Shown: piece after piece, positions 24,304 to 32,961 of the stretch
Numbering within the stretch: position 1 is the first letter of the stretch
Layout: each line of letters opens with the position of its first letter
NCBI GenBank assembly: GCA_013823945.1
Contig: PNMZ01000002.1
Coordinates: 1 to 64,000 of the forward strand
DNA length: 64,000 bases
Reading direction: 5' to 3'
Origin: a bacterium
GTDB taxonomy: Bacteria; Armatimonadota; Fimbriimonadia; Fimbriimonadales; Fimbriimonadaceae
Position numbers and translations under genes: made by a program
The notes under the pieces: model-generated
What the model was told of the DNA's origin: nothing
The model's database searches: none
Seen by the model: only the letters and a program-made list of their open reading frames with translations

Positions 24304-25599
24304 TTATTTGAAGGCCACATCGAGTGCTTCTTCCAGGTCGCGAAGAATGTCTCGGACATCTTCAAGCCCCAGAGAGAGTCTCACTCCGCCGGGGTTGATT
24401 CCGGCTTTGAGTTGGTCTTCCGGGGGAATCACGGAGTGGGTCATGGAGGCGGGGTGTTCTATGAGAGACCGAATCTGTCCGAGAGATACGGCGAGAGTAA
24501 TGCTTAGGGAGTTTTGAGCGATATGGTTAATGAGCTTGACGGCTCGGTGGTAGCTTTCTTCAGGTGTTCCGGGGAGTTCAAAGTAGATCATTGCTCCGGG
24601 AGCAAAGTCGCCATCAATATCGCGCATTTGGCGCAGAGCGATTTCTTTTTGGGGGAATGAATCCAATCCGGGGTAGGCGACTCGAGCAACTTTTCCGTTC
24701 AGGTCGAGGAATTCGGCAACTCTTTGGGCGGAGGTTTGTTGGCGTTCCATACGGACGGCTAGGGTGGGGATGCCGTACGTAAGAATGTGCCATGCAGCGT
24801 CAGGGCTAAGAGATCCGCCAAAGTCTTTTCGGTAGAGAAGAAGTGGGGTTTCGGCGGACTTAGGGCCAATGACGACTCCGCCCATTGTGGCTCCGAATCC
24901 GCCGATGTGTTTGGTGAGAGAATGGACGACAAAATCAATGCCATGTTCGATGGGTCGCTGGCCGTATGGGGATGCGAACGTATTGTCAATAATGGTTACG
25001 ATTTGGCTTTCCTGATCGCGGGTTGAGTTGATTTCCTTTACTAGGGTGCTGATCACTTTGAGGTCGATCAACTCCATGGTGGGGTTGCATGGAGTTTCAA
25101 AATAGATGACTTTGGTATTGGGTTGAATTGCGGAAATGAGTTGATCCGTGTGGTTGAGATTGATGTTAGTGGCTTCGACTCCGAAGCGAGTGAGCCACAT
25201 ATGGATATGACCGTGAGTACACCCATAGATTGCTGGGTGGTGGATGATGTGGTCACCGGCTTTGACGTGGATGTCGATTGCGGCAGCAACGGCAGCCATT
25301 CCAGTAGCGAATGATACGGCGCATTCGCCTTTTTCACTAAATGCGAGGGTTTCTTCGAGGAGGCCCTGGCAGGGTTCATCGAGTCGATCGTAGATGTAAA
25401 TTGGGGTTGCGGAAGCGCGGTCGATTTCGGGATTGGCGAATTGTTGGAAACCTTGGGCACCTCGCTCGGCGGAACGCAGGCGGAAAGAAACAGCGGTCGT
25501 TATGGGCGGAATGATATGGTCTTGGAAGTCCCACTTTTCTGATCGGAATTTGCCGTGAATGAGAACGGAACGATCGCGATAGTTGTTTTCGTGGGCCAT
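24304..25599 (-). CDS. Cys/Met metabolism PLP-dependent enzyme
   Basis: 431 aa, fold-type I PLP enzyme of the cystathionine gamma-synthase/lyase family. FATGMAAVAAAI is the phosphate-binding loop, ETPCNPTMELIDL and TIIDNTFASP are family signatures, and Lys230 in VVHSLTKHIGG forms the PLP Schiff base. The C-terminal SLGQIRSLIEHPASMTHS and GGVRLSLGLEDVRDI are also typical. It could be methionine gamma-lyase, cystathionine gamma-lyase or O-acylhomoserine sulfhydrylase; the motifs do not separate them. Two insertions near residues 45-62 and 190-200 make it longer than usual (about 400). Confidence 0.88.
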   Translation of the reverse strand: MAHENNYRDRSVLIHGKFRSEKWDFQDHIIPPITTAVSFRLRSAERGAQGFQQFANPEIDRASATPIYIYDRLDEPCQGLLEETLAFSEKGECAVSFATGMAAVAAAIDIHVKAGDHIIHHPAIYGCTHGHIHMWLTRFGVEATNINLNHTDQLISAIQPNTKVIYFETPCNPTMELIDLKVISTLVKEINSTRDQESQIVTIIDNTFASPYGQRPIEHGIDFVVHSLTKHIGGFGATMGGVVIGPKSAETPLLLYRKDFGGSLSPDAAWHILTYGIPTLAVRMERQQTSAQRVAEFLDLNGKVARVAYPGLDSFPQKEIALRQMRDIDGDFAPGAMIYFELPGTPEESYHRAVKLINHIAQNSLSITLAVSLGQIRSLIEHPASMTHSVIPPEDQLKAGINPGGVRLSLGLEDVRDILRDLEEALDVAFK

Positions 25600-25712
25600 T
25601 GCGATATTATTGGCAGATTATTGTTTGGTAAACAAGGAGTGATAGTCGCGGGTTCGTTGGCAGCTATTGAGTTATGCAGAATATTATGAGGTTGAATTTA
25701 GATTTGCTCTAT

Positions 25713-25748
25713 AAAAGTAAATCCCCCAAGTATTTGGCTTGGGGGATT
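25713..25748 (-). terminator. rpmE2 terminator
   Basis: On the minus strand the 11-bp stem AATCCCCCAAG/CTTGGGGGATT with an 7-nt loop is followed by TACTTTT. It lies 28 nt after the L31 stop codon. Confidence 0.8.
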
Positions 25749-25776
25749 GGTGAACGTCTGAGCGTTTTTGAGAAAA

Positions 25777-26022
25777 TTACTTTTTCTTGACGTTGGCGTA
25801 TCGTCGCATGAATTTTTCGACTCGACCAGCGGTGTCGACGATTTTCTTTTGACCAGTGTAGAAGGGGTGGCTGAAAGCGGAGATTTCAACTTTCACTACG
25901 TAGTGGTCGATTCCATCGATGGTACGAGTTTCGTTGCTCTTCATGGTTGAAATACCTTGCCATTCATTTTCACCGTCGACGAAGAGAACGGGGTGGTTGA
26001 CGGGGTGAGTTTCGGTTTTCAT
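25777..26022 (-). CDS. rpmE2: 50S ribosomal protein L31 type B
   Basis: 81 aa. It opens [19 protein letters not shown] and has the family segments [19 protein letters not shown] and [14 protein letters not shown]. The zinc-binding CxxC pairs of ordinary L31 are absent, which defines the zinc-independent type. The reading frame extends further upstream, but TAAGGA sits 7 nt before ATG 26022 and the protein homology begins there. In other bacteria type B L31 can replace the zinc form under zinc limitation; no Zur-like site was identified here. It is monocistronic. Confidence 0.95.
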   Translation of the reverse strand: MKTETHPVNHPVLFVDGENEWQGISTMKSNETRTIDGIDHYVVKVEISAFSHPFYTGQKKIVDTAGRVEKFMRRYANVKKK

Positions 26023-26185
26023 TGGATAGTCCTTAAGTTTGCTCAAACGCGGCCCTCTATTATGACCGACTGGGAGTGATTTGAGGTCAGGTGGGTGGGA
26101 CCTGATTTGGTTGCTTGTGGAATTTTGGATTTTTCGGCATAGGAAATGTGTAATGTCTTCCGATAATTTTTGCGGGAGGTAACAC

Positions 26186-27235
26186 ATGCGGGAGCTAGTT
26201 AAGAGCAAGATTTTGATCATTGATGACTCGTTCGTTGGTCAATCGGCCATTGAAGAACATCTCGATATGGAGGAGTCGGTTGTTATCTCCGAGCCCGATC
26301 CTCGCCGCGGTTTGGATATGATCATGGCGGACAGGCCAGATCTTTTGATTGTTGATGTGGCTTATGCGGGGATTGATGCCTGGGCATTGATTGACAAGAT
26401 TCGTCGAACGCAGGATATTGCTGAGCTTCCGGTTGTTATGGTGACGGGGGTTGCGGATATTGAGATGCGCATTCGGTCTTTTGAGATGGGGGCGGACGCG
26501 GTTGTCCAGAAGCCTTACAACAAAGCGGAACTCCGAGCGATGGTTAGGAATGTGACGCGCTTGAATCGGTTTCGGAAGTTGGCGGAGCATCGGTTTGAAG
26601 TTCAGCGTTCGTTGGTGGCAATTCAGCAAGCGTACGACAAGACTATCCAAGGGTGGGTGAAGGCTTTGGACTTACGTGACCACGAGACGGAAGGTCACTC
26701 GGTACGGGTTGCGCAGATGACGGTGCATTTGGCGCGCGCCTTTGAGATTCCGCAAGCACAGCTATCCCATATTTGGCGAGGCGCTTTGCTCCATGATATT
26801 GGGAAGCTGGCAGTGCCGGATTCGATTTTGCGGAAGCAGGGTCCACTGACGGAAGAAGAGCGGAGGATTATGGAGAAGCATCCGATGCATGCACATGAGA
26901 TGCTCTATCCGATTGAGTACTTGAAAGAAGCTTTGCCTATTCCGGTTTATCACCATGAGCGTTTTGATGGCTCGGGCTATCCATTTAAAATTAAGGGTGA
27001 CAACATTCCTTTTGAGGCGCGAATTTTTGCGGTTGTGGATGTTTGGGATGCTTTGAGTTTTAACCGTCCTTACCGAAAAGCTTTGCCTCAATCTGAAGTT
27101 CGTAAGATGATATTGGAGGGAAGCGGGAACCAGTTTCAGCCCGAGTGTGTGTCGGTCTTTTTGGAGATGCTGGATTATTTTGAGGAGAATGTTCCTTCGA
27201 TCAGCGAGCAGTGGCTCGGCCGGAAGTCGGCTTAA
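26186..27235 (+). CDS. response regulator with HD-GYP phosphodiesterase domain
   Basis: 349 aa. Residues 5-125 form a receiver domain: acidic pocket IIDDS (Asp13/14), phospho-acceptor Asp57 in LLIVDVA, and Lys109 in QKPYN. A helix links to an HD-GYP domain with [14 protein letters not shown] (His203, Asp204) and [12 protein letters not shown] (256-266), the full set for cyclic-di-GMP hydrolysis. A strong GGGAGGT lies 6 nt before the ATG. It probably lowers cyclic-di-GMP when phosphorylated. No partner kinase is adjacent. It ends in a tight terminator. Confidence 0.93.
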   Translation: MRELVKSKILIIDDSFVGQSAIEEHLDMEESVVISEPDPRRGLDMIMADRPDLLIVDVAYAGIDAWALIDKIRRTQDIAELPVVMVTGVADIEMRIRSFEMGADAVVQKPYNKAELRAMVRNVTRLNRFRKLAEHRFEVQRSLVAIQQAYDKTIQGWVKALDLRDHETEGHSVRVAQMTVHLARAFEIPQAQLSHIWRGALLHDIGKLAVPDSILRKQGPLTEEERRIMEKHPMHAHEMLYPIEYLKEALPIPVYHHERFDGSGYPFKIKGDNIPFEARIFAVVDVWDALSFNRPYRKALPQSEVRKMILEGSGNQFQPECVSVFLEMLDYFEENVPSISEQWLGRKSA

Positions 27236-27242
27236 AATAAGT

Positions 27243-27278
27243 TTGCCCGCCAAACACTTGGCGGGCAATTTTGATTTT
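27243..27278 (+). terminator. terminator after HD-GYP regulator
   Basis: A perfect 11-bp stem (TTGCCCGCCAA, loop ACAC, TTGGCGGGCAA) is followed by TTTTGATTTT. It separates this gene from the convergent PEP-CTERM gene and could act on both strands. Confidence 0.88.
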
Positions 27279-27290
27279 GGGGTTTGAGCC

Positions 27291-27974
27291 TTACTTGCGT
27301 TTGCGTCGAGCGGCTACTGCGGCGAGGCCACCTAGCACGAGAAGGGTAGCGGGTTCGGGGACAGCTTCGTAGCTGACGGTGTCGAGACCGATGTAGTCTG
27401 AGTTCGCTCCGTTTGGTCCACCACTTTCGACGAAGTATCGGAATGCAAATCGACCAGTTGTGGGTGCGCCGAGACCTGATACGTTCACCGTAAATTGTGT
27501 CCAGACGTCTGGATAGCCACCATTTGCAGTTGAGAGATAGGTCGGGTTGATGTCGAGGAGTACATTAGTGAAGTCACCGATACCGGTTGCACCTGCCCCC
27601 GTATTTGTACTAGAACCTGCTGTACTCATTCGTACTTGAAGTCTGTCGGCAAAGTTACTGGTCGCCTTCCTAGTCCAAAAACTTAGGGTACTTCCGTTTA
27701 CTAACGCAACCTCGGGTGTTACTAACCAATTGCTGATCGTACCTGTGCCCGCTGTATTGTTGAAGTTGGCTCCAATATATGCATTCGCGGCACCAGCTTG
27801 AGAGGTGAACACGGTGTCGTTCCCTTGAAACCATCCGATCGTACCGACGGGGTTGCTTTGATTACTGGTTGACCAGCCAGCCGCACCGAGCGTGGTGATG
27901 TCGTCAAAATTTTGGGTGAACGCAAAGGCAGACGCTGAGGCAGCGAGAGTTGCGATGAGCAGAACGTTTTTCAT
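27291..27974 (-). CDS. PEP-CTERM protein with choice-of-anchor J-like domain
   Basis: 227 aa. Signal peptide (VLLIATLAASASAFAF), then FTQNFDDITTLGAAGWSTSN and WFQGNDTVFTSQAGAANAYI, the pattern of the choice-of-anchor J domain, a jelly-roll found in exported proteins. SNWLVTPEVALVNGSTLSFW fits the same domain. The C-terminus is VPEPA, a hydrophobic stretch and ARRKRK, the exosortase sorting signal. It is unlike the tandem pair at 22107-23588 in its body. Its leader carries a terminator-like hairpin (27991-28018). Function unknown. Confidence 0.88.
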   Translation of the reverse strand: MKNVLLIATLAASASAFAFTQNFDDITTLGAAGWSTSNQSNPVGTIGWFQGNDTVFTSQAGAANAYIGANFNNTAGTGTISNWLVTPEVALVNGSTLSFWTRKATSNFADRLQVRMSTAGSSTNTGAGATGIGDFTNVLLDINPTYLSTANGGYPDVWTQFTVNVSGLGAPTTGRFAFRYFVESGGPNGANSDYIGLDTVSYEAVPEPATLLVLGGLAAVAARRKRK

Positions 27975-27990
27975 ATCGTTTTCCTTCTCC

Positions 27991-28018
27991 GAAAAAGAGG
28001 CCTTCTCAATAAGAAGGC
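27991..28018 (-). promoter_or_regulatory. terminator-like hairpin in a 5' leader
   Basis: On the minus strand GCCTTCT, a 5-nt loop, AGAAGGC and then CTCTTTTTC lie about 20-45 nt upstream of the PEP-CTERM ATG. The ribosome-binding site GGAGAAGG follows directly after. The shape is that of an intrinsic terminator placed inside the leader, so it may act as an attenuator, an mRNA-stabilising hairpin or the end of an unannotated upstream transcript. Confidence 0.5.
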
Positions 28019-28150
28019 ACTCAGTTCCCTTTATGGTAACAGCTATTTGTGATGAAAAGCACTAGAATTGTTCCCAGGTGTTGGCACATAGCCATAAATT
28101 TCCCCTTGAACTAGCAAATATACGGTGTTCATTAAGGTTTGGGAGGCCCG

Positions 28151-28178
28151 TGGATATTGCGGGGGACGTGGTTATACT
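28151..28178 (+). promoter_or_regulatory. candidate ppdK promoter
   Basis: TGGATA (28151-28156) and TATACT (28173-28178) are 16 bp apart, with 4/6 and 5/6 matches to sigma-70 elements. This would give a leader of about 70 nt before the ppdK ATG at 28254. Visual match only. Confidence 0.3.
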
Positions 28179-28253
28179 CGGCTTCAAGTTCCCACCGTTT
28201 TGTCAATGTCGCCAGGGCGAGTGGGCTTTCCAGTTGAGATACAGGAACGACCC

Positions 28254-30950
28254 ATGAGCGAAAAACGAGTTTATCTTTTCCGAGAAGGAAATCAGACAAT
28301 GCGCGACCTCCTTGGTGGTAAGGGCGCAAACCTTGCAGAAATGACCAACATTGGTCTTCCGGTTCCCCCGGGATTCACGATTACGACCGATGTTTGCCGG
28401 GAGTATTACGCAACCGGGAAGCAGTTGCCGTCGGCATTGCGAGCTGAGTTGGAAACAGCGGTGGCAGATGTTGAAAAGGAGATGGGCCGCACATTTGGTG
28501 GTTCGGAAAAGCCTTTGCTTGTGTCTGTTCGGTCGGGTTCTAAGTTCTCGATGCCAGGGATGATGGATACAGTTTTGAACCTTGGTCTGAATGAAACGAC
28601 GGTTGCGGCGATGATCAAGGAAACGGGTAACGCTCGATTTGTCTATGATAGCTATCGCAGGTTGATCATGATGTTGAGTGATGTTGCTTTTGGTTTGAGC
28701 AAGCACCATTTTGACAACGAGATTTTTTCAGCATATAAGCGCAAAGTTGGTGCAAAAGGCGACCTTGATTTGACGGCGGATGACTTGCGCAATGTTTGTG
28801 ACGAATTTTTGGCTTATGTGAAGGACAAGACCGGTCACGACTTCCCGAGTGATCCTTGGGAGCAGTTGATGGCGGGGATTGAAGCAGTTTTCCGCAGTTG
28901 GGACAACGACCGGGCAAAAGTTTATCGACGAACAGAGAAGATTCCAGATGAAATTGGTACGGCCGTGAACATTCAGTCCATGGTTTATGGAAATGCGGGT
29001 GAAGATTGTGGTACCGGCGTTGCCTTTACGCGAGACCCGAGTACGGGCGAGAAGTACCTCTTTGGTGAATATTTGATGAATGCTCAGGGAGAGGATGTTG
29101 TTGCGGGAGTTCGAACTCCGGTGCCGATCAGTGAATTGGAAAAGCAGAATCCGGAGGTTTACAACAAGTTTATTCAGACCTGCGACAAGTTGGAAGCTCA
29201 TTACAAGGAGATGCAGGATCTGGAGTTTACGATCGAGCACGGGAAACTCTTTATGCTTCAGTGCCGAACGGGTAAGCGAACAGGTCCGGCGGCAGTTCGG
29301 ATTGCGGTTGAGATGGTGAAAGAGGGGCTAATCAGTCGCGAAGAAGCAATCCAACGTGTATCAGGTTCGCACCTTGACCAATTGCTTCACCCACGAATTG
29401 ATCCGGATGTCTTGGACAAAGCGGTTGAACTTGCAAAAGGTTTGCCGGCATCTCCGGGTGCGGCGGTCGGAAAAGTTGTCTTTACTGCGAACAAGGCGGC
29501 GGAGATTGGCGTTCATGGTGGGGCAGGCGAAAAGGTCTTGCTTGTTCGTGAAGAAACGAATCCGGATGACGTTCACGGAATGCTTGCGGCTCAAGGTGTT
29601 TTGACGGCACGCGGTGGCAAGACAAGCCATGCGGCAGTTGTTGCTCGAGGGTTCGGTATTCCGTGCGTTGCAGGGGCCGAGTCAATCCACATCGATGAAA
29701 AAGCTCATTACTTTGAAGTCAACGGTCACACGGTGAAAGAAGGCGATGTGATCACGATGGATGGTTCGAGCGGAAAGGTTTATCTGGGCGAGCTGAAGCT
29801 GATCGCTCCGGAAGTCAGCGGTTCATTTGGAGAATTGATGGCTTGGGCGGATGAGTTCCGAACCTTGAAGGTGCGCACCAATGCTGATAATCCTCGGGAT
29901 GCTCAGCAAGCTCTTGAATTTGGAGCCGAAGGGATTGGACTTTGCCGAACAGAGCACATGTTTTTTGAGGCAGATCGGTTGCCGCTGGTTCAGGAGTTGA
30001 TTTTGAGCAAGGATCCGGCAGTTCAGCAAGAAATGTTGGATAAGTTGCAGGTTGTTCAGCAGGGCGACTTTGAAGGGATTTTTGAAGCGATGGACGGTAA
30101 GCCGGTGACGATCCGGTTGATTGATCCGCCTCTCCACGAATTCTTGCCGAGCAAGGACGAGTTGATTCGAGAGGTCTCTGATTTGAGCCATCGCGTTAGC
30201 ACGAACGCAGAATTGAAATCAAAGTTGGAGGAGAAGCAGAAGTTGCTTCACGAAGTTGAGGCGATGAGCGAAGCAAATCCGATGATGGGCTTGCGGGGCG
30301 TTCGGCTTTCGATCATTCTTCCGGGATTGGTTGTAATGCAGACGCGGGCGATTCTGCAAGCGGCCTGCAAATTGACCAAGGCGGGCAAGATCGTACTGCC
30401 AGAAATCATGATTCCGCTTGTTTCCACGGTGAACGAGCTTCGGGTTGTTCAGAACCAGTTGGAAGCGGAAGCGAAGAAGATCATGACTGAGCAAGGGATT
30501 GACGTTGCTTACCAGTTTGGAACGATGATCGAAATTCCCCGGGCGGCTCTGACGAGTGGTGAGATTGCGGAGTATGCGCAGTTCTTCAGCTTTGGTACGA
30601 ACGACTTGACGCAGATGACATTTGGTTACAGCCGAGATGATGCGGAAGGGAAGTTCTTGCAGACTTACGTTGAGCGCAAGATTCTTAGCACTAACCCGTT
30701 CGAGTCTATTGATCAGACGGGGGTTGGCCGCTTGATGAAGATGTCTGTTGCGGAAGGTCGGGCGGCTCGTCCGGGCTTGAAGTGCGGCATTTGTGGCGAG
30801 CACGGTGGTGATCCGGAATCGGTTCACTTCTGCCATGAGATTGGCTTGGACTATGTGAGTTGTTCTCCGTTCCGGGTTCCGATTGCTCGTTTGGCGGCGG
30901 CTCAGGCGGCGGTTAAGGATCGGGTTAAGGTCGGCGCGGCCGATAAGTAA
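28254..30950 (+). CDS. ppdK: pyruvate, phosphate dikinase
   Basis: 898 aa. Interconverts pyruvate, ATP and phosphate with phosphoenolpyruvate, AMP and pyrophosphate. The N-terminal ATP-grasp domain opens VYLFREGNQTMRDLLGGKGA. The swivelling phosphohistidine domain has GGKTSHAAVVARGFGIPC with catalytic His459. The PEP/pyruvate barrel has FGTNDLTQMTFGYSRDD and Cys847 in CGICGEHGGDP. The AGGAA 7 nt before ATG 28254 supports this start; the frame continues 43 codons further up without homology. Length is normal. It is monocistronic with its own terminator. It may serve gluconeogenesis or a pyrophosphate-linked glycolysis. Confidence 0.97.
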   Translation: MSEKRVYLFREGNQTMRDLLGGKGANLAEMTNIGLPVPPGFTITTDVCREYYATGKQLPSALRAELETAVADVEKEMGRTFGGSEKPLLVSVRSGSKFSMPGMMDTVLNLGLNETTVAAMIKETGNARFVYDSYRRLIMMLSDVAFGLSKHHFDNEIFSAYKRKVGAKGDLDLTADDLRNVCDEFLAYVKDKTGHDFPSDPWEQLMAGIEAVFRSWDNDRAKVYRRTEKIPDEIGTAVNIQSMVYGNAGEDCGTGVAFTRDPSTGEKYLFGEYLMNAQGEDVVAGVRTPVPISELEKQNPEVYNKFIQTCDKLEAHYKEMQDLEFTIEHGKLFMLQCRTGKRTGPAAVRIAVEMVKEGLISREEAIQRVSGSHLDQLLHPRIDPDVLDKAVELAKGLPASPGAAVGKVVFTANKAAEIGVHGGAGEKVLLVREETNPDDVHGMLAAQGVLTARGGKTSHAAVVARGFGIPCVAGAESIHIDEKAHYFEVNGHTVKEGDVITMDGSSGKVYLGELKLIAPEVSGSFGELMAWADEFRTLKVRTNADNPRDAQQALEFGAEGIGLCRTEHMFFEADRLPLVQELILSKDPAVQQEMLDKLQVVQQGDFEGIFEAMDGKPVTIRLIDPPLHEFLPSKDELIREVSDLSHRVSTNAELKSKLEEKQKLLHEVEAMSEANPMMGLRGVRLSIILPGLVVMQTRAILQAACKLTKAGKIVLPEIMIPLVSTVNELRVVQNQLEAEAKKIMTEQGIDVAYQFGTMIEIPRAALTSGEIAEYAQFFSFGTNDLTQMTFGYSRDDAEGKFLQTYVERKILSTNPFESIDQTGVGRLMKMSVAEGRAARPGLKCGICGEHGGDPESVHFCHEIGLDYVSCSPFRVPIARLAAAQAAVKDRVKVGAADK

Positions 30951-30966
30951 GTTCGGTCATTTATGG

Positions 30967-31005
30967 GCTCCCCGTTCAATTTTGGGTGGACGGGGAGCTT
31001 TTTGT
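30967..31005 (+). terminator. ppdK terminator
   Basis: GCTCCCCGT (30967-30975) pairs with ACGGGGAGC (30990-30998), followed by TTTTTGTT. It lies 16 nt after the ppdK stop. Confidence 0.88.
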
Positions 31006-31025
31006 TGGGGTAAATTTTTGAGACT

Positions 31026-31559
31026 ATGAATACTAGAGTTGGAGATGACTATCCACAACAGTTAATCGGCGAATTGAATTTAATTTCAGGAAAAGTTCAT
31101 GTTGGTGATGGGCAATTCATTCCTGGTGATCCTTCATTTATTGGGATACTTGATGAAGGTGTTTATGAAGTTTGGGTAAAAGTAGCTTCGACGGAGGACG
31201 GAGATCGAGTCAGATGCCTCTGGATGGTTCGGCCCGCATTTATCACCTCCCAAAAGGTGGAAGCCGGATCAACTTGGGCAGATACGGCAACTATTGGCTT
31301 TTGTGATTCATCTTTGGCAGAGCCTGTGTATACGGTAGAGCAAAACGACGAGTACTTAGACAGGCTATGGAATGCAACAGAGTCCGCTCAGTTTGCAGCA
31401 TTTACGCCCTTGGAAGGTGTCATTGAAAAGGTGTTTGTCGCTTCGAGTGGCTTTGGTGACGGTGATTTTCTCGTCGAGTACCTCTTAGATAGCCAAGGCA
31501 GTAAAGGCGGACTAATTGTTACCTTTTTCAAATGGGGTCAATTGTTTAGCTCTGAGTAG
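31026..31559 (+). CDS. unknown 177-aa protein
   Basis: No family is recognised with confidence. The protein has a beta-rich look: GDPSFIGILDEGVYEVWVKV, DRVRCLWMVRPAFITSQKV, then TATIGFCDSSLAEP. The order of a GDP-type loop, a strand pair with Arg, and a G-x-x-D segment weakly recalls DUF4241-type proteins. There is no signal peptide or membrane helix. Base composition is more AT-rich than ppdK, and it sits in a small accessory patch with an HNH remnant, so it may be recently acquired. It has no good ribosome-binding site. Confidence 0.55.
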   Translation: MNTRVGDDYPQQLIGELNLISGKVHVGDGQFIPGDPSFIGILDEGVYEVWVKVASTEDGDRVRCLWMVRPAFITSQKVEAGSTWADTATIGFCDSSLAEPVYTVEQNDEYLDRLWNATESAQFAAFTPLEGVIEKVFVASSGFGDGDFLVEYLLDSQGSKGGLIVTFFKWGQLFSSE

Positions 31560-31712
31560 TTGATTTGAAGACGAAGCCGGAGCTAGTTTTCTGGAATATT
31601 TGAACAAGTCACTAGTGCCCTAAAGCAAACCATAGAGAATACAATGGTTGCGAATTTGCAGAGCAAGGCGGAAAGGATTGATAAGGTAATCCCAGTCTAC
31701 ACTCAGAGATGA

Positions 31713-31797
31713 TTAGTTCACAGTTTTTTGTTGAAACTCTTTAAAGATGGGGGAAGTAGTATTTCCATTGCTCTGTCTTAAGGGCCGCCACGTTCAA
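31713..31797 (-). pseudogene. decayed copy of the 3' end of an HNH endonuclease gene
   Basis: Read on the minus strand this stretch encodes TEQWKYYFP, then after one extra C, IFKEFQQKTVN and a TAA stop. The intact HNH protein at 32294-32830 ends EQWAYYLPIFKEFQQKTVN. DNA similarity to the 3' end of that gene is high (roughly 85% by eye over the first 68 bases) and fades near 31797. The rest of 31560-31939 shows no gene; an imperfect stem around CCCCG/CGGGG (31867-31893) followed by TCCTTTT may be a weak terminator. Confidence 0.75.
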
Positions 31798-31939
31798 TAT
31801 GCGGTGGTTCAGAATTGAGTCAAGGTCGGGGCCCTGGAGAAGTAAGCTCGGTTAGTGGTTGCGATCCCCGCTGGGCTTTATTGAGCATCGGGGTCCTTTT
31901 ATGTGAGTGCACAGATATTGTGAGTATTCTTGGCCCATC

Positions 31940-32293
31940 ATGAGCTTTAAAGTTGACAGTATAGCGGCGATGGTTCCCTCCACCGATTTGGAAAGATCGG
32001 TTGGATTTTTGGTTGATGGGTTGGGTTTTGAGTTAGTGTTTTCAACTGAAACGTACTGCATTTTGGTTCGAGATGGGTTTGAGTTTCATTTGCAACGAGC
32101 GGGTGAAGGCGTTGGGCAGATAGCAATTTATATTAAGGTTGATGACGTTGAGGCAGTTTGGGACCGTTTACAGGGCCATTTGGACGGGATTCGGCACAAG
32201 GCTCCGTTTGACCAGGAGTACCAGATGCGGGAAATCCATGTTGATCTTCCTTCGACTCAGGCTTCGTTCTTTATCGGTCAGCCGATTGGTTGA
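31940..32293 (+). CDS. VOC-family (glyoxalase/bleomycin resistance-like) protein
   Basis: 117 aa, one vicinal-oxygen-chelate module of paired beta-alpha-beta-beta-beta units. DSIAAMVPSTDLERSVGFLV and LGFELVFSTETYCILVRDGF form the first half, and GQIAIYIKVDDVEAVWDRL and QMREIHVDLPSTQASFFIG the second. The N-terminal metal position lacks His, so chemistry may be lost or altered. An upstream in-frame GTG (31907) is less likely than ATG 31940. It is convergent with the HNH gene, whose stop abuts its own. Confidence 0.8.
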   Translation: MSFKVDSIAAMVPSTDLERSVGFLVDGLGFELVFSTETYCILVRDGFEFHLQRAGEGVGQIAIYIKVDDVEAVWDRLQGHLDGIRHKAPFDQEYQMREIHVDLPSTQASFFIGQPIG

Positions 32294-32830
32294 TTAGTTC
32301 ACTGTTTTTTGTTGAAACTCTTTGAAGATGGGGAGGTAGTACGCCCATTGTTCTTTTTCGATGGCGGTCATGTAGGATTGGAGGCTAAGGTACGGGACGT
32401 AATGGGGTTGTTTTGGCTGCTTTTTGAGTTTCATGCCAGCTTGGAGCGGGGTTTTGTCGGCTTTCTTGAGGTTGCATTTGCGGCAGCAGGTGACGAGGTT
32501 TTCCCATGTGTGGGGACCGCCGCACCATCGCGGGACAACGTGGTCGAGGGTGAGGTCGCGGGTTGACCCGCAGTATTGGCATTCGTAGTTATCGCGAGCG
32601 AGGATGCTGTGGCGGGAGAGACGCAACCGAGGTAGTGGGCGCTTGACTTGGTAGCGCATTCGGACGACGGACGGCATGGTGTGTTCGCCGGCGAAAGTTT
32701 TGTATTCTCGCCCCGCATCTTCGATGATTTCGGCTTTGCCGAGGATGAGGAGCGTGACGGCACGCCTGAGGTTGCAGACGTTCAGCGGCTCATAGTTGGC
32801 GTTGAGCAGAAGGACTTCATGTTTGGCCAT
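32294..32830 (-). CDS. HNH endonuclease
   Basis: 178 aa. The N-terminus VLLLNANYEPLNVCNLRRAV and GKAEIIEDAGRE belong to a widespread chromosomal HNH family. The nuclease core has two zinc-binding pairs and the HNH residues: CQYCGSTRDLTLDHVVPRW, then GGPHTWENLVTCCRKCNLKK. A good AGGTG lies 6 nt before ATG 32830; the longer reading frame upstream is noncoding leader. The leader holds a terminator (32872-32905). A decayed copy of this gene's 3' end lies about 580 bp away. Family members act on DNA, but their physiological role is poorly known. Confidence 0.9.
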   Translation of the reverse strand: MAKHEVLLLNANYEPLNVCNLRRAVTLLILGKAEIIEDAGREYKTFAGEHTMPSVVRMRYQVKRPLPRLRLSRHSILARDNYECQYCGSTRDLTLDHVVPRWCGGPHTWENLVTCCRKCNLKKADKTPLQAGMKLKKQPKQPHYVPYLSLQSYMTAIEKEQWAYYLPIFKEFQQKTVN

Positions 32831-32871
32831 TGGGTTCACCTCGTTCGATGGGGGTTTGCGGGTTCTGGTAC

Positions 32872-32961
32872 AAAAAAACCCGCGTGTCTCGCCGAAACGC
32901 GGGTTGGAGTGACACCAAGACGTTGGTGTATTAGGGTGTCGAATTGAGTCGGAGGACACCC
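32872..32961 (-). ncRNA. structured leader RNA ending in an intrinsic terminator
   Basis: Read on the minus strand, three hairpins follow one another upstream of the HNH gene. The first is GGGTGTC/GACACCC (32934-32961), the second ACACCAA/TTGGTGT (32912-32929), and the third AACCCGCGT/ACGCGGGTT (32877-32905) followed by T7 (32872-32878). GACACC at 32911-32916 can instead pair with GGTGTC at 32935-32940, which would break the first two. The T-run ends 41 nt before the HNH ATG. This is either an attenuated leader or an independent small RNA. The 5' end is unknown. The rest of 32962-33188 is AT-rich with no gene. Confidence 0.6.

Noticed and set aside
26023..26220. 66-codon N-terminal extension of L31
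   Set aside because: L31 homology begins at ATG 26022, which has its own ribosome-binding site, and the extension runs into the divergent promoter region of the HD-GYP gene.
31599..31712. 22-codon frame and short inverted bits between the 177-aa gene and the HNH remnant
   Set aside because: Too short, with no ribosome-binding site and no similarity to any recognisable protein; treated as noncoding.
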